Under the pieces are notes generated by a model. It had not been told where the DNA came from, did not search any database, and worked only from the letters and a program-made list of their open reading frames with translations. 64,000 nucleotides of DNA, from contig CM119267.1 of NCBI GenBank assembly GCA_051294375.1, positions 8,187,951 to 8,251,950 on the forward strand, read 5' to 3'. Shown here piece by piece: positions 22,198 to 36,695 of this stretch (the first letter of the stretch is position 1; every line of letters begins with the position of its first letter). The position numbers were made by a program, and so were the translations under genes. This DNA comes from Paraspadella gotoi (lineage: Eukaryota > Chaetognatha).

Positions 22198-22233
22198 GAG
22201 AGAGAGAGAGAGAGAGAAGAGAGACAGAGAAAA
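22137..22233. repeat. (GA)n microsatellite (copy A)
   Basis: Equivalent to 31239-31340 in B and 40634-40735 in C. In each copy it lies about 0.9 kb from a (CT)n tract, so the two are inverted to each other. Confidence 0.9.
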
Positions 22234-22509
22234 AGATTTAAAACCAGAAGCAAGAGAAACATAAAGAGGTCGGAAGAGAAACATTAAACTGTAAAGACAA
22301 TAATTAAAGATTTCAACGATAAAGTGTGATAAATTCATTGTCAACTCTTTTCTGTCTTCTTCAACTCATTATATCTCTGTCAAAATAACTCTCAACCCGT
22401 TCAGTCTGCAACACACACGAAAACTTTTATATCATAATAAAAACAATGTCCACACGAATTTTTTGGCAAGAATGAAAAACGAATAATCGAAACCAATTAA
22501 ATCGTTGTA

Positions 22510-23757
22510 AAAAAAATCATTTCCCTTTCGTCTGACATTCCTTCGTTTCTCGCGCTCGCGTCTCCACCCAAGCGGCGCCAATTCCGGCGCGAAGTTGCTC
22601 ATCCCGCCCAACGCGTTGGCTCCTCTTCTTCTCGAGGAGCGTGTCCCTCACGCCGAACGCTTCCTCCTCTCCTGGCTTTTCTTCATCGAAGATGTTTTTC
22701 CCCCATTGATCTCTACTCCCTACTCGATCTTCTGCTCCCACAGCTTCTTTTCTTTCCGACTCTTTCTCTCGGCCTCCTCCACCCTCTCCTCCTCCTTCCT
22801 TCTGACAGCCCCGCAATGCCGAAGCGAACGGTGCGAGACGACGGCGAACGATGAGGATGAGAAGGCGACGTCCAGAAGAGGGCCACCGTCAACTCCACCT
22901 TCCGGAGGAATAATTCATTAACCTTCGCTTAACTCAACCTTGACCTTATCACTAAAATTTTCTCTCAGAAATTAAAATATAAAATTCTGATTCACTTCTT
23001 CTCTCGTCACTTTGCTACTAGTTCCATTGCCCATATCATCACAACATTTCTCTTATCTCTTTATTTCTCTTTTTTTTTCACGCAGATACTCACTTTCCTC
23101 TTGCTCCTCCTGACTTCGTGAATCCATCTTCTTACAAGTCTTGCTTCCTCTTCGCGATTTTTCTTCGCCCCCGTCATCTCCATCGTCGTTATCGTTTCTG
23201 TCTCAGTTGAGTTGGCAGCGGTCTTTTCTTTTCCCCAGCAAGTGGACACGTTTGATCCGAACTCTTGCCGCTTGCGCTTGATCTCCCAAAGTCGTCGGAG
23301 GTAGTCTGAACTGCCACTTCCCTTTCATCTCGACCGGTCTCGACGGCCCACTCGTTTCATGACTTTCGTCGTCATTGTCGTTTCTTTCTTCGGCGCCATC
23401 TTGGTCTTCGTTGTCGTCAGCTTCGATGACGAGCTTGACTTCTGAACCATCGTCGTCTTTTGTCTATCTTCGTCGTCGGTTTCACGGTCGTCGCTGCTTC
23501 GAACTCGCGCAGGCTTTGCCACGTGCTCGACCTCGCTTTGTCCGGGCGTAGACTCTCAGCGTAGAGATCTCATTTCTCGAATCCTTATTGTTTTCCCAGC
23601 GACTTCCGACCGTGACGTAAGACCAGGAGGCGAGGCGGTCCGGCGCGGGAAGGCGCGGCTGCGGCGGAGTCGAAGTCGGCTGCGGCGAGCGTTCGCGCTC
23701 TCTTGACTTAGAGGTGAATGAGTTGAATTTTCGACGTCGAATCCTTGTCCGTCATGG
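22510..23757 (-). pseudogene. Copy-A version of the Ser/Thr-rich membrane protein gene
   Basis: Same two exons as 41042-42293, broken by indels. The ATG context lacks one base, so the copy-C frame is lost at once. Pieces of the Lys/Thr-rich exon (23061-23522) and of the charged tail (22517-22816) are still readable. I treat it as a redundant assembly copy, not a separate gene. Confidence 0.7.
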
Positions 23758-24249
23758 TCCCTTTTTGTCGATTTAAACCAAATAAGACTTACACGGGTTT
23801 ACCTTTACATTATTTACATTTTACATTTAAAATAATACATTTCTGATTTAGAGTTGCCCATTTAGATAGATTTTTTCGGTTATAGGAAAAAAAAAAGGTT
23901 TTTCAAGATTTTCACTCGTCAAATTTTGTTTTCGCTAAGCCAAATGTGTTAAAAAATTTAAATCAAACCACGGGAAAATGAATGATCTCAATGTAGAAGT
24001 GTTAATTTAAACAATTCAATGGTAGGTAGAAGTGTGATGAACACGATAATCCGTAACGAATTTGAAATGAAGCTTTAGACTCTTTCGTTATGGGCTCGGC
24101 ATCGCCGTAACACTGCGGCAATGCGGTTGACATCATTTGTATTAAATTATGCAATTCATATAATATTTTTACGTTATTTACAAGAATGTAGTTAAAGAAA
24201 TTTTGAACCAAAAAATGTCAAAAATTCTCACTCAGTGATATCGAAGTAC

Positions 24250-24640
24250 TAAAAGAAATCAGCAATATCAAGGGTGTGCACGCTGAAACCAATATATGTG
24301 TTACTGCTCAACAAACAATTTATGGTTTTATCACTTATCTGTTAATTATTAGTGTAAAATAACTGTGTAACGCAAATAATTTGCTCTCATCTACGTGACC
24401 GCATTTCAACGTGCTTACGAGTAAGGATGAGACATTAGCACAAATGGGTCATATGATACCTCATGTTTACCAAGTATCAACTAAAAGAAGTAAGTACTTA
24501 CTATAATGATACAGTAATACTAAGAGATGATCATTTATAACAAAGTGGACAGACCGAATAGACAACCAGACGACAACTGCACCAATTTTTCGCATTGAGT
24601 TGCTTCGCGAAGTACTCGCTGAGCAACTAAAAATACACGT
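24250..24640. repeat. Dispersed repeat copy (A) with relatives in B, C and at 52340
   Basis: Shares the words atgatacc...caagtatcaactaaaa, ggacagaccg.atagacaacc and gagttgcttcgcgagtactc with 33420-33790, 42960-43190 and, in diverged form, 52340-52545. The last lies outside the big duplication, so this is a real interspersed family. Confidence 0.6.
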
Positions 24641-24679
24641 TAACATTTTTTTGGCAAAAAAATGTAAATTGACGTCAAC

Positions 24680-26733
24680 CGCATGACGTTTAAGCGAGAT
24701 CTTTGGAGAGGACCCGTAAATGACTCCGGCCAAGAATGAGTATGGCCGCGACGAGATTAAATCGCCGTCTCCCATTTCTGATGACAAAAAAAAAGGAAAT
24801 GGTAAGGAGAAAGACGGAATAAGATGGCAATTGAGATCGAAACTCACCCAAGCCGGATTCCACACTTCACCTTTGTAGTGTCGATTGGCAGGAACGCTGA
24901 AAATTTTTGAAGAATTGAATCACAAAGTAATATCATGACCAGACCCCATAATGGGAGCCGCCAGCGACAAATTTTGCTGGCATTCGGGGAATGCTGCTAC
25001 AACTGGGTAAATCGGCGCCTCTCAGGACATAATTCATTCGCATACAATACTTTAATTGCGGTCCGTCAAAAATCGAATTGTTATCGAATGAAAAATTGTT
25101 CTTCAAGGCTTCAGTGAATGTTTTAATTATATATTGTATATAAAGCTCTAACCTTTATTATGATCTCTCAACGCGCTCGTTCTTTTCGCTTTCGTTCTCG
25201 TCTCTCCTCCTTATTTCTCTCTTTTGTCTCGACGCTCGTTCTGAACACAAGGTGGTAAAACGGTGTTGAGAGCTCAGTTTTTTTTCCGCCACATTGAGAA
25301 GAAAACTTTAATGGACTTTAATGTCCCGGTTCATCACACGTGAATATTCTCAGAGGTAAAAATTCGTCACTCGTATTAAGTTTTCTCGATTATTCGTCTT
25401 CAAACGTTACGTATTTTTCAAACACAAAGATCAAAGTCCAATCTTTCTAATCTCAGTTCGACCGCTCCGGAGTTCGAAGTTAAAAAACAGAAGAGAGAGA
25501 GAGAGAGAGAGAGAGAGGAGAACGAGGGGAAAATTAAAAGAGAGAGAGAGAGAAGATGAGAGGAGAGAGAAATAGCGGAGAAAGGAAAGAATGAACTAGA
25601 AAGTGATTTTTTAATCGGCTTCCGATTCTGCTCTAGATGATTAACCGGCTTTTGGTTTATCTCACATATTCGTTTTTAGTACATCACTTTATGATTTAGT
25701 ATGATTTAAGTACTTTATAAAGAGAGGAAAAACCTTTTTACCTTCCTCCTGTTTCTGCCGCCGCCTTTCCTTTTTTTCTTCCCTCTTCATTCGTTTAACG
25801 ATTTCTCTGCGTCAATTCCTGTGTCCCAATTTGAAGGAAATATAAAATTAAGAAATTGGTAACTTCGCCGTCACATAGATCCTATTGTGGGTATGTAGGT
25901 TTGTATGTATCGGATGAGGTGATTAAAATAAGGATAAGACGATGAGGAGAGAGAGAGAGAGAGAGGCGAATACGAATACGAATTTCCTTTGTTCATTCTT
26001 TCGCCCTTCCTTCGTTATTATTTATTATTTATTTATTTTATCAATTTTGTTCATTATCCAAAATTTATTACCGTCAGCCGGCTTTCCAGTTTCTCCGACC
26101 TTCTTGGCACCAAGCTTCTGTCTCGAGGCTTTCATCTCTGAAATGGAGATAAGAATAAAAATAAAAATACTTCCAGAAGACGATATTAAAAAAACATTTC
26201 ATTACACATTGCGCACCTACTTCGGTTGCGATGATGTTTTTCGTTTTTCCGACCGTCGTCGCCGGCGGTTATCGTCGCTCTCGGTGTCTTCAATCGTGTC
26301 ACTTTCCATCTGATCGGCCCAACCTTCGTCTCCTTCTTATCCCCTCCTTTTTTTGCATTTTTTGGGCTACAATATCTTGGTCATCGTCGCTAAAATTGTC
26401 ATCGCTATTCTCGCTGTCGTAACTGTCCGCCTCCGGTCATCCCTTCGTTCGCTTGCTCGTTGAACCTCCTTTTGACTTTGTTGGCTGTTGTCGTCGTTAC
26501 TTCTTCAGATTCGGCAGCTTGGTCCTCATCAAGGCGGCTCGTGTTCGTCTGTCGGTCCTCGTTGTCGCTTCGTCCTCGTGTTGGCGTTGTCTGTGCGTTG
26601 GCGTCGTCGTCAATGCGCTCCTCTGGATTTGAAAGTCGATTATCCGGTTTACCCTTGTATCCCGGTGGACGTGGCTCGTCACGGCATCATAGCGATCATC
26701 TGCCTCTTCAATGACGTTCCGAGATCTCTCTCG
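24680..26733 (-). pseudogene. Copy-A version of the 3' exons of the giant mucin-like gene
   Basis: Contains the exon starting at 26221 (truncated by the gap at 26733), the small exons near 26077-26140 and 25740-25835, and the transmembrane exon near 24690-24775. In this copy the last exon reads ...SKDLA-stop, which agrees with copy B and corrects copy C. Indels break the large exon. Confidence 0.65.
25494..25572. repeat. (GA)n microsatellite (copy A, second)
   Basis: Equivalent to 34632-34715 and 44049-44139. Interrupted by aacgaggggaaaattaaa. Confidence 0.9.
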
Positions 26734-26758
26734 NNNNNNNNNNNNNNNNNNNNNNNNN
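26734..26758. other. Assembly gap (25 N) between copies A and B
   Basis: Sequence jumps from the middle of the giant gene's Thr/acidic exon back to the start of the repeated block. Confidence 0.98.
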
Positions 26759-29700
26759 AACGGCTGGTCCATTCATGTTCCACGTTTGCATACAAAGTGA
26801 GACAATCAAATTAAAAAAATGACGTTTCGTCATCGTCAACTCACCAAGCCCCCTTCACAATTCTATCACACAAAACCTCACAACTGTGCCGACGATGAAG
26901 ACGACGACGTTAACAGCGTGAAAGAATAGAGTGTGAGAGACGTCGCCGACGGTGACAGAACGAAGATGTGACGTCGCGTGAGCGACTTTGTTTGCGTTAA
27001 TTCGAGGGATTTTCTTTCTGAGGAGCGCGTTCAGTGAACGTTCACCTTTGGCGTTTGAGAGGGATCTTCGGAGTTTGGTGAGATTGGGATGCAGGTGTAA
27101 GGTACAAGGTGTAAGGAGATGCAAGGAGCTGAAACGGGTGGCGACAGGTGGCGCGGATGGAGCATTCGGATTTGAACAGGATACTAACTTTGACAACGAA
27201 CCTGAGGCGGAACTGAGGAGAAATACATAATTATATGTATATATATTATATATATAATAATAATATTAATAAAGACCGTTTTTAATATTTTCTCGAAAAA
27301 GTACGAAACGCGTTTCAATTATTTATGCTTTACAGTTGCGATGGTAGTTGCGATGGTAGTTGCGTTAGTGGTGGTTCGCAGTGGTGGTTTCGATGGTGGT
27401 GTTTGCAGTGGTGATTTCGATGGTGACGTGCCGAGGTCAAAGTTCAACGATCGCGGGAGGATATCCCTGGATTTGCGTCTTCGATGTTTGGAGGCAAACG
27501 ATTTTTCGGAGCTAACCACACTTCGGTCCTCGTTTTCGTCGTCGTCGTCATCGACGATAATCGTCATGGTGATGACCAACCTCTTTGCAAATTTAAAATT
27601 TGAAAAAATTAATTAATGGGTAGATATAACATTATAAGGCAGAATCAGATATCCAGAATCGATAAATTAAAAAATTTACGCATATCAATTTAAGTTCATC
27701 GGATCCGAAGACAAACACGACACTCGACGACGACGACAGTCGACGTTTGAAAATCGCACTTGGCAAATATGAAAACTATTTGTTTCAATTTCTCTTCTTC
27801 ATTTATTGTTTCGCTGTTAATACAAATAACCCCTCGTTTTCGAAGTGTTAGAACTAAGAGCAGGTGGGCGCGGTGAGTAATGAAGTGGGTAATGTTTTAT
27901 GGGGGTCAGCAAAGCGATCGGCGAGCTGGCAGCAAACCGATCTTAGAACTAGCGTTTGGACTGATATGGATAGGTCGGGTTTAAGAATTTAATTTGGTTG
28001 AAAAACGAAGGGAATAATATTCCATTTTGATTTAAATTACGGGTCACGTGGGGGTCAGATACACTGTATTAAGTTACAATGGACGTCAACAATACATTTT
28101 CAAAACTCAATGCAAGTAAAACAACTTTATGTCCTTTTTTAACAGCAGTAAAATGTAAACTAGTTTATATGATTTGTCACCCATAATTTCATCAACACTT
28201 TATTTAAAAAGGATGAACGGAATATTTCTCGCTACATTTCTGATTGAATTGATCTAATTTATCGAATTAATTGTCTCATTTTAAAAACTCACTCTGTCTT
28301 TCTCGAGTCCCTTTTTTCTTTCTAAATTTTGTTTTTGTCCAGATATTCAAACTCTCGCAACTCAAAAAGTTTTAGTTTGTTGATCATTTCGTATAAACAA
28401 TTTTTTTCCCCTCTGTCCTTCCTTTTCCCGGCTTTTTTTTTATCGCTCGTTTACATCTCTTTTCTTTCTTTAAGTCAGAATCTCGTCACCCGGATTTCTT
28501 CCGACTGCTCTTCCCAAGCAGCTGAGTCAAGCTTTGCTTCCGCAGCCTCATAAACCTTGCAATCGCTTTTTCTCCGCGCGCACTTTTTTTTTTCTGACGC
28601 CATTTTTTTTTTTCGTATGCTGAGATTAGACAGACTGAATCTCCGAATGAAAACAAAAAATCTTGAATTTTTCGCTTTTATATCTTCTTTTCTCGTTGTT
28701 AAGGGACCAAGTGAACAGGGGGGTAAAAAGCTGAAAACATAACGTTTGACCCTTTACTTAAGCTGGTTCTGATTATATAATTTTTTCTTCTATAATCATT
28801 TGGGAAGGTAGTTAAAAAAATTCGATAAAATCAGCGAGCTTAATTTTCTTTAAAAAAATCGGTAAGAAGAAAATCTTTTTCAAGTTTAAAATTTTTTTTT
28901 CCAAAAAGGGTAAGATCTAATTTTAAAAAGATTTTCAGCTTTATCACAAAAATTTATAAGAAAAAACTAGGAATGAATCAAAATTTAAGGTATCAACTGA
29001 TTTTATTTAAACTTTCTTTTCAAATGATTCTGTTAATTGATGAAAATAAAACTCTTTGAAGTAATATAAATATAAAAAAAAGAGAAAGATTCTGTACTTT
29101 TGCTAAATTTTAATTGTTATAATTAGGAATCAATATAGTTTAATTATACATTTAAGGGATGAATATGAATATTAATTAATAATTATTACAGATTTGTTTC
29201 TGTAAGAATAGAATTAGGTTTGATTTGTCTGCTTTTAAGTAAATATAAAAATATAAAAATATTAGTCTTGTAAAGCCTTTGTTCAATGAGGCTTAAACCT
29301 AAAATTATAGCTTTGTACAGTAAAAAATAAAAAATTGAAATTTAGTAAAAAATACTTTCTAATGCAAAAATAGAAATAATGGATTATATAAATATTTAGG
29401 CAGGGTCAACTAAATTTTTTTTCATAATTATTAAATTTTTGTTTCCGCTACAATAAGAGATAGGAATTTTTTTGCCACTTTCCCGTGCAAAGAAAAATTA
29501 ATGACTATCACCATTCAATTCCTTTGATGATAGACCCTTAAGCTTATGATATCATTTTTATCACTGGGTCCCCTTAAGTAAATAAGGAAAAAAAAAGAAT
29601 AAGAGAAAAACTCTGTGTGACAAAAAATGTATACGTTGTTTTGCTAGATAGTTCGTTGAATTGAAATGAAAGGTTGGTTTTCTTTAAAAGAATTTACAAT

Positions 29701-30235
29701 TATAAAGTTATTTAAAGAACCTAACGGTCGTTTTTTTTTTTTATCATCACTAGTCAACTGAGGTGAAACGAACAAATGTCCATAATTCTACAAATTGGGT
29801 CTCTATATTTCCGTAAATTAAGGAGACCTCCATCGCATGAAATACATTTCCTCTCTGTCATTCTTTAACCTCTAACCTAATTCTCTCCCCCCCACCCCGG
29901 CCAAAACTCACTTTCCTACCCCCCCTTAGCTATCAGTCTCAGGTGTTTTTTAGTTTCTCTAATCATTTGTGACGTCATCGTCTCCCGAGCCCGAGACCGG
30001 CGAGGCCCACGAAGCGAGTCCCACCGCAGATTTTCTTTTGTCCCATTCTCCCTCTCCTCTTTCGCTTTCTTTATTTCTTCTTTGTCTCTTTCTCTGTGTC
30101 TCCTTGTCTTTGCCTCTGTCTCTTTCTCTCCTCTCTCTCTCTCTTTTCCTCACCTCTCTCTCTCTCTGTCTCCTCAATTTTTTTCATTCCCTTTTTTATT
30201 TTTTCATTTCGTTTGCTTCCGTGCTTTCTATTCTT

Positions 30236-30317
<82 letters not shown>

Positions 30318-31679
30318 CTCTCTCCCTCACCCTCCTCCATTTCCCACTGGCTGGCTTTTTTTCCATTTCAATTTTCTCTCTCTGTTGGATAGAAATTAAG
30401 GATATGCCAAAGAGGCGACAAATTCCGTTTGAATGGCAAATACTCCACCTTGATTTCGATGGAAACAACGAAATTTTTTTCATAGAATTTTATTTTTTTG
30501 TTTTGGAATTTGGGAAAGAAAAAGAAATAGACGTAGGCTATTTAGAAACTAAACTTAGCAGTACAGTATGTTTTTCAAATTTATTAATAATCGAAGATTT
30601 TTTACCGAATTCCATCCTTCATTTTTAGCATAAACGAGACAAAATTAAAGTTGATTTTCGTAGAGATGAAAATTTTCTATCATTCTGATTATAATTACGA
30701 TTATTGTTAAGCTCTAAAACTTATGATTTCCTTTTTTCGTGTTGTAAAAGGAATTGCGGTATAAGAGCCTTTAATAAAAAAATGTAATAATGGAATAATT
30801 GAATAGGACAAATGGTCAAAGTTTCGGACGGAAAACGTTTGTGCGTCTATGAGAGATTCAAAAAGACGAGGGCACAATACGGCCCTCCCTTTCCTCTTAT
30901 AGGCTAATACATACCGGTCACGACTCCATCCAAGCCGACCCCATCGAATTACCCCAGCGTCCAAACTCGCACATTCTGTTCCGCCCATTTTGTCTGCCTC
31001 CAACACGAGGAAGGACGATGAAAGGAGAAGAAGACAGGGAAAGGGAACGGAAGATTTCTGCCTCCCTCGACCTGCCGCGGAGCCTTCCGTCGTCGTCGTC
31101 GTCGTCGTCGTCGAACTCCATGCGTGCACCATGGTGAGAAGAAAATGCGGCGAAATCCAAAGAGATCCAAATGACGCAAAACAAAATGACTGGGACCCAT
31201 AAAATGGCTTGTAACCATCGTTCATTGAGTGGGTAAGGAAGAGAGAGAGAGAGATGAGAGAGAAGAAAGATGAGAGAGAGAGACGACGAAGAAGAAGAGA
31301 GAGAGGAGAGGACGTGAGAGACAAGAGAGAGAGGCGAGAAAAAGATTTAAACCAGAGAGCAAGAGAAACATTAAAGATGGTCGGAAGAGAAGACATTAAC
31401 AACTGTAAAGACAATAATTTTAAAGATGTTCAACGATAAAGCGTTGATAAATTTCATTGGTCAACTGCTTTCTGTCTTCTCAGACTCATTATTTATCTCT
31501 GTTCGAAAAATAACTTCTCAACCCGTTCAGCTCTTCAACACACACGAAACTTTGTATTCATAAGGTTCATAAAAACAATGTCCACACGAATTTCTGTTGG
31601 CAAGAATGAAAAACGGAATAATCGAAACCAATTAAATCGTGTAAAAAAAATCATTTCCCTTTCGTCTTACATTCCTTTC

Positions 31680-32908
31680 GTTTCTCGCGCTCGCTGTCTC
31701 CACGCCATAAGCGGCGCCAATTCCGGCGCGGAAGTTGCTCATCCACGCCCAAACGCGTTGGCTCCTCTTCTTTGCTCGAGGAGCGGTGTCCCTCACGCCG
31801 AACGCTTCCTCCGTCTCTGGCTTTTCTTCATCGAAGATGTTTTTCCCCCATCTTGATCTCTACCTCCCTCTCGATCTCTGCTCCCCACAGCTTCTTTTCT
31901 TCCGACTCTTTCTCCTCGCCTCCTCACCCCGCTCCTCCTCCTCCTTCCTGACAGCCCCGCACATGCCGAAGCGAAGCGTGCGAGGACGACGGCCGAAGCC
32001 CGATGAGGATGACGAGAGCGACGTCCAGAAGAGGGCCACCTCAACTCCACCTTCCGGAGGAAAATTCATTAACCTTCGCTTAACTTCCAACCTTGACTTT
32101 CACTAAATTTCTCCTCAGAAATTAAAATATAAAATTCTGATTCACTTCTTCTCTCGTCAACTTTGCTACTAGTCCATTGCCCATATCATCACAACATTTC
32201 TCTTATCTCTTTATCTCCTCTTTTTTTTTTCCACGCAGATACTCACTTTCCTCTGCTCCTCCTGACTTCGTGAATCCATCTTCTTCAAGTCTTGCTTCCT
32301 CTTCGACGATTTTTCTTCGCCCCCGTCATCTCCATCGTCGTATCGTTTCTTGTCTCAGTTGAGTTGGCAGCGGTCTTTTCTTTTCCCCAGCAAGGTGGAC
32401 ACGTTTGATCCGAACTCTTGCCGCTGCGCTTGAATCTCCCAAAGTCGTCGAGGTAGTCTGAACTGCCACTTCCCTTTCTTCTCGACCGGTCTCGACGGCC
32501 CACTCGTTTCATGAGCTTTCGTCGTCATTGTCGTTTCTTTCTTCGGCGCCATCTTGGTCTTCGTTGTCGTCAGCTTCGATGACGAGCTTGACTTCTGAAC
32601 CATCGTCGTCTTTGTCATCTTCGTCGTCGGTTTCACGGTCGTCGCTGCTCGAACTGGACGCAGGCTTTGCCACGTGCTCGACCTCGCTTTGATCCGGGCG
32701 TAGACTTCAGCGTAGAGATCTCATTTCTCGAATCCTTATTTGTTTTCCCAGCGACTTCCGACCGTGACGTCAAGACCAGGAGGCGTAGTCGTCCGGCGCG
32801 GGAAGGCGGCGGCTGCGGCGGAGTCGAAGTCGGCTGCGGCGAGCGTTCGCTCTCTTGACTTAGAGGTGAATGAGTTGAATTTTCGACGTCGAATCCTTGT
32901 CCGTCATG
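31680..32908 (-). pseudogene. Copy-B version of the Ser/Thr-rich membrane protein gene
   Basis: Same exons as 41042-42293. It retains long readable pieces (for example KMTKTTMVQKSSSSSKLTTT from 32590 down), but the ATG context lacks one base and further indels shift the frame. Confidence 0.7.
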
Positions 32909-33419
32909 GTTCCTTTGTTGTCGATTTAAACCAAATAAGACTTAACACGGTTACCTTTACATTATTTTTTACATTTTACTTTAAAATAATACATTTTCTG
33001 ATTTAGAGTGCCCATTTAGATTTTTTTCGGTTATTAGGAAAAAAAAAAGGTTTTTTCAAATTTTCACTCGTCAAATTTTGTTTTCGCTAAGCCAAAATGT
33101 GTTAAAAATTTTAAATCAAAACACGGAAAATGAATGATCTCAATGTAGAAGTTGTAATTTAAACAATTCAATGGTAGAAGTGTGATGAACACGATAATCC
33201 GTAACGAATTTGAATGAAGCTTTAGACTCTTTCGTTATGGGTCGGCATCGCCGTAACACTGCGGCAATGCGGTTGACATCATTTGTATTAAATTATGTAA
33301 TTCATATAATATATTTACGTTATTTAACAAAAATGTAGTTAAAGAAATTCTTGAACCAAAAATGTCAAAAAATTCCACTCAGTGATATCGAAGTACTAAA
33401 AGAATCAGCAATATCAAGG

Positions 33420-33790
33420 TGTGCACGCTGAGACAATATATGTGTATGCTCAACAAACAATTTATGGTTTATCACTTATCTGTTAATTATTATGTAAAAT
33501 AACTGTGTAACGCAAATAATTTGCTCTCTATCTACGTGACCGCATTTCAACGTGCTTACGTGAATAAAGGTAAGAGTATGAGACATTAGCACAAAATGGT
33601 ATAATGATACCTCATGTCTATACCAAGTATCAACTAAAATGAAGTAAGTACTTACTATAATAATACAGTAATACTAAGAGATGATCATTTATAACAAAGT
33701 GGACAGACCGATAGACAACCAGACGACAACTGACACCAATTTTCGCATTGAGTTGCTTCGCGAGTACTCGCTGAGCAACTAAAAATACAC
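33420..33790. repeat. Dispersed repeat copy (B)
   Basis: See the entry at 24250. This is the same intronic repeat inside copy B. Confidence 0.6.
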
Positions 33791-33824
33791 GTTAACATTT
33801 TTTGGCAAAAAAATGAAATGACGT

Positions 33825-34626
33825 CAACCGCATGACGTTTAAGCGAGATCTTTGGAGAGGACGTAAATGACTCCGCCAAGAATGAGTATGGCCGCGACGA
33901 GATAAATCGCCGTTTCCCATTTCTGATGACAAAAAAAAAGGAAATGGTAAGGAGTAGCGGAATAAGAGGCAACTTGAGATCGAAACTCACCCAAGCCGGA
34001 TTCCACACTTCCACCTTGGTAGTCGAGTTGGCAGGAACGCCTGAAAATTTTTGAAGAATTGAATCACAAAGTAGAGATTTATTCATGACCAGACCATAAT
34101 GAGCTGCCAGCGAGAAATTTTGCCTGGCATTCGGGAATGCTGCTACAACTGGGTAAATCGGCCTCTCAGGACATAATTCTTCGCATACAATCTTTAATTG
34201 GGTCCGTCAAAAATCGAATTCGTATCGAATGAAAAATTGTTCTCTCAAGGCTTCAGTGAAATGTTTTATATTATATATTGTATATTAAAGCTCTAACCTT
34301 ATTATGATCTCTCAACGCGCTCGTTCTTTTCGCTTTCGTTCTCGTCTCTCCTCCTTAGTTTCTCTCTTTTGTCTCGACGCTCGTTCTGAACACAAGGTGG
34401 TAAAACCGAGTGTTGAGAGCTCAGTCTTTTTTCCGCACATTTGAGAAGAAAACTTTAATGACTTTAATGGTCCCGGTTCATCACACTGAATATTCTTCAG
34501 GGTAAAAATTCGTCACTCGTACTTAAGTTTTCTCGATTATTCGTCTTCAAACGTTACGTATTTTCAAACAAAAGATCAAAGTCCAATCTTTCTAATCTCA
34601 GTTCGACCGCTCGAGTTCGAAGTTAA

Positions 34627-34668
<42 letters not shown>

Positions 34669-36695
34669 GGGGAAAATTAAAAGAGAGAGAGAGAGAGAAG
34701 AGAGAGAGAAGAGAGAAATAGCGAGAAATAGCGAGAAAGAATGAACTAGAAAGTGATTTTTTAATCGGCTTCGATTCTGCATCTAGATGATTAACCGGCT
34801 TTTGGTTATCTCTACTATTTCGTTTTTTAGTACATCACTTTATGATTTTAGTATGATTTAAGTACTTTATAAAGAGAGAAAAACCTTTTTACCTTCCTCC
34901 TGTTCTGCGCCGCCTTTCCTTTTTCTTCTTCCCTCTTCATTTCGTTTAACGATTTCTCTGCGTCAATTCCTGTGTCAATTTGAAGAAAAATATAAAATTA
35001 AGAAATTGGTAACTTCGCCGTCACATAGAATCCTATGTGGGTATGTAGGTTTGTATGTATCGGATGAGGTGATTAAATACAGGATAAACGTGGGAGAGAG
35101 AGAGAGAGAGAGGCGAATACGAATACGAATTTCCTTTGTTCATTCTTTCGTTCCTTCGTTATTATTTATTATTTATTTATTTATCAATTTTGTTCATTAT
35201 CCAAAATTTATTACCGTCAGCCGCTTTCCAGTTTCTCCGACCTTCTTGGCACCAAGCTTCTGTCTCGAGGCTTTCATCTCTGAAATGGAGATAAGAATAA
35301 AACATAAAAATACTTCCAGAAGCGATATTAAAAAAACATTTCATTAACATTGCGCAACCTACTTCGGTTGCGATGATGTTTTTTCGTTTTTCCGACCGTC
35401 GTCGCCGGCGTTATCGTCGCTCTCGGTGTCTTCAACGTCGTCACTTTCCATCTGATCGGCCTCAACCTTCGTCTCCTTCTTATCCTCCTCCTTTTTTGGC
35501 ATTTTTTGGGCTACAATATCTTGTCATCGTCGCTAAAATTGTCATCGCTATTCTCGCTGTCGTAACTGTCCGCCTCCCGGTCATCTCTTCGTTCGCTGCT
35601 CGTTGAACTCCTTTTGACTTTGTTGGTGTTGTCGTCGTTACTTCTTCAGATTCGCAGCTTGGTCCTCATCAACGGCGGCTCGTTGTTCGTTGTCGTCCTC
35701 GTTGTCGCTTCGTCCTCGGTGTTGGCGTTGTCTGTGCTGGCGTCGTCGTCAATGGCTCCTCTGGATTTGAAAGTCGATTATCCGGTTTACCCTTGTATCC
35801 CGGTGGACGTGGCTCGTCCACGGCATCATAGCGATCATCTGCCTCTTCAATGACGTCCGAGTATTCGGTTGTTGTTGGTGGCTTTCGCACGGGCGCCGTT
35901 TCACCAGGCGGAGCTGGATATCCCGGAGCTTCCGTTACTCCGGTTCAGTCTGTATTATGGTCGAGGGCCAGGTGTCACCCTTTTGCAGCTCAGCAATTCA
36001 GTGGTCGTCTTGGAGCCTCGAGAGTGGTGGTTTTCTTCAGTCATTGTTGTTGTTGTTGTTGTTGTTTTTTTTCGTTGTCGGCCTCATCGTTTCATTGGAT
36101 TAGGTTTAGTTGTAGCCTCAGTCTGCAAAATCGTCGTTGTAATTGTGGGCTTTGTTTCATTTCGCGTTGCAGCTGCTGCTGGAGTCACCTTTGAAGTCCG
36201 TTAGCAGCACCCCCACACCATTTCTGTTTTCATTTCCAGACCCACCATTTGCAAGTCCCGTTTTTCGCTCCAGCATTGGAGACAAAGTTGATGGTGTCAC
36301 TAGCGTGGACGCTCTGCTAAAGTAGTTGCTGCAGCGACGGTTGCAGTTGTTGCCGCAGCCATCGTAGAACTCCTGGCACATTTGTTGCCGCTGCCAATGT
36401 TGTAACGGCTGCAGGCGTTGCGCTGGAGTAAATGTTGTTCCTCCTGCCACAGTTGTTGCAGCGCAGTAGTTACTTCCGTAATTGTTGAAAGCCACAGTTG
36501 TAACAATTGTCGTAGAGGTTGCTTCTGTCTCTGACGTAGTTGCTCTTCAGTTGTGTTTGAGGAGTTATTGCTGGTTCTGTAGGTGTGGTCGTTCCGGGGG
36601 TTGGTGCAGGGTCCGTAGTTGCTGCCATCGCATGGCCACTTCGTCCGACTGACCATCCATGAATCCTCGATCGTTCATTTTTTGAGGCACTTTGT
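33825..36695 (-). pseudogene. Copy-B version of the 3' exons of the giant mucin-like gene
   Basis: Thr/acidic exon 35363-36695 with several frameshifts, two small exons near 35220-35286 and 34890-34970, and the transmembrane exon near 33830-33920. The tail reads ...SKDLA-stop. Confidence 0.7.

Larger units (their letters stand above)
17966..26733. repeat. Large repeated block, copy A
   Basis: Begins at aacggctggtccattcatg and is collinear with copy B from 26759 to about 35858. It ends at a 25-N gap. It differs from B and C by many indels in homopolymers and dinucleotide runs and, between about 19900 and 20540, by strong divergence and a shortfall of roughly 400 bp. It carries broken versions of both minus-strand genes. 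It is probably an alternative haplotype or noisy gap-fill of the same locus. Confidence 0.85.
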